A stretch of 5,975 nt of DNA from Prevotellaceae bacterium UBA4359 (lineage in GTDB: Bacteria > Bacteroidota > Bacteroidia > Bacteroidales > Bacteroidaceae): NCBI GenBank assembly GCA_002393555.1, contig DGSP01000053.1, positions 11,196-17,170 of the forward strand, written 5' to 3'. This document shows, one piece after another, positions 5,836-5,975 of the stretch. Below the pieces are notes generated by a model. It had not been told where the DNA came from. It made no database searches and worked only from the letters and a program-made list of their open reading frames with translations. Every line of letters begins with the position of its first letter. The stretch's first letter is position 1. The translations under genes and the position numbers were made by a program.

Positions 5836-5890
5836 AATTGAGAGTTTAGAGTTTCAATTCCTCATTCCTAACTCCTAACTTTTAACTCCT
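5836..5890 (+). repeat. Degenerate 7-base-period repeat after dciA
   Basis: From 5836 the sequence can be read in successive heptamers: TTGAGAG, TTTAGAG, TTTCAAT, TCCTCAT, TCCTAAC, TCCTAAC, TTTTAAC, TCCTAAT. The first part is purine-rich GAG/TTT units and the second is close to their reverse complement, so a weak imperfect stem is possible (about 10 of 14 pairs in the best alignment I see). It starts one base past the dciA stop codon and may serve as the 3' end of the recF-dciA message. It shares the 10-mer CTAACTTTTA with the array beside the tRNA (4252-4261 and 5875-5884). Confidence 0.6.
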
Positions 5891-5975
5891 AATTTAAGTT
5901 TCGGATGTTCCAAACGCTTCATTTTCAACAACGAATAAAGCGAATCATTCTAATTTACCATACGGCGAGAAGATG
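5891..5975 (+). other. Noncoding tail, possible start of next gene at edge
   Basis: I see no complete gene or clear promoter here; TAATTTAC at 5951-5958 only partly resembles a -7 box. The window ends in GGCGAGAAGATG, where a purine-rich stretch directly precedes an ATG (5973-5975). That could be the first codon of a rightward gene, but no coding sequence is visible to test it. Confidence 0.2.

Noticed and set aside
1..5975. New defence, mobile or biosynthetic system
   Set aside because: All long genes belong to known housekeeping families; no transposase, integrase, CRISPR repeats, toxin-antitoxin pair or unknown multi-gene block is visible on either strand.

Overview
The window looks like ordinary chromosome from a member of the Bacteroidota, most likely Bacteroidales and close to Prevotella. 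The pointers are the recF + DUF721/dciA pair, promoter boxes of the Bacteroidota type (TTG, 19 bases, TAnnTTTG), protein sequences that resemble Bacteroides/Prevotella homologues as I remember them, and A/T-rich 7-base-period repeats between genes. Placement is by recognition of families, not by a search.

Left part (1-4130, minus strand): four genes read leftward in a compact row. They are an NhaD-type Na+/H+ antiporter, 6-phosphofructokinase (pfkA), a short MiaA-like tRNA isopentenyltransferase, and a YegS/DagK-type lipid kinase. Gaps are 44 and 12 bases, and the last two genes overlap by 22 bases, so at least pfkA-miaA-lipid kinase are probably one transcript. A perfect 12-bp hairpin at 1-27 closes the row. 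Three of these proteins depart from family consensus: PfkA reads GGNGS where GGDGS is expected, the MiaA-like protein lacks the tRNA-gripping insertion, and the lipid kinase has DGI where DGE is usual.

Middle part (4131-4452): a tRNA-Gly(CCC) gene on the minus strand, followed downstream by an inverted pair of 7-base-period A/T-rich arrays. Upstream of the tRNA lie two back-to-back promoters separated by a 16-bp A/T palindrome. One serves the tRNA and possibly the genes behind it. The other points at recF, and its -7 box lies only 4 bases before the recF ATG, which suggests a leaderless recF message.

Right part (4453-5975, plus strand): recF and a 96-residue DUF721/DciA protein overlap by one base (TAATG) and form a replication/repair unit. 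RecF loads repair factors at DNA gaps, and DciA-family proteins are the ancestral loaders of the DnaB replicative helicase. A degenerate heptameric repeat follows, and then about 85 bases with no clear feature up to the edge.

I found no mobile element, CRISPR array, defence cassette or obviously new multi-gene system. The interest lies in the altered active-site motifs, the promoter arrangement and the repeats.
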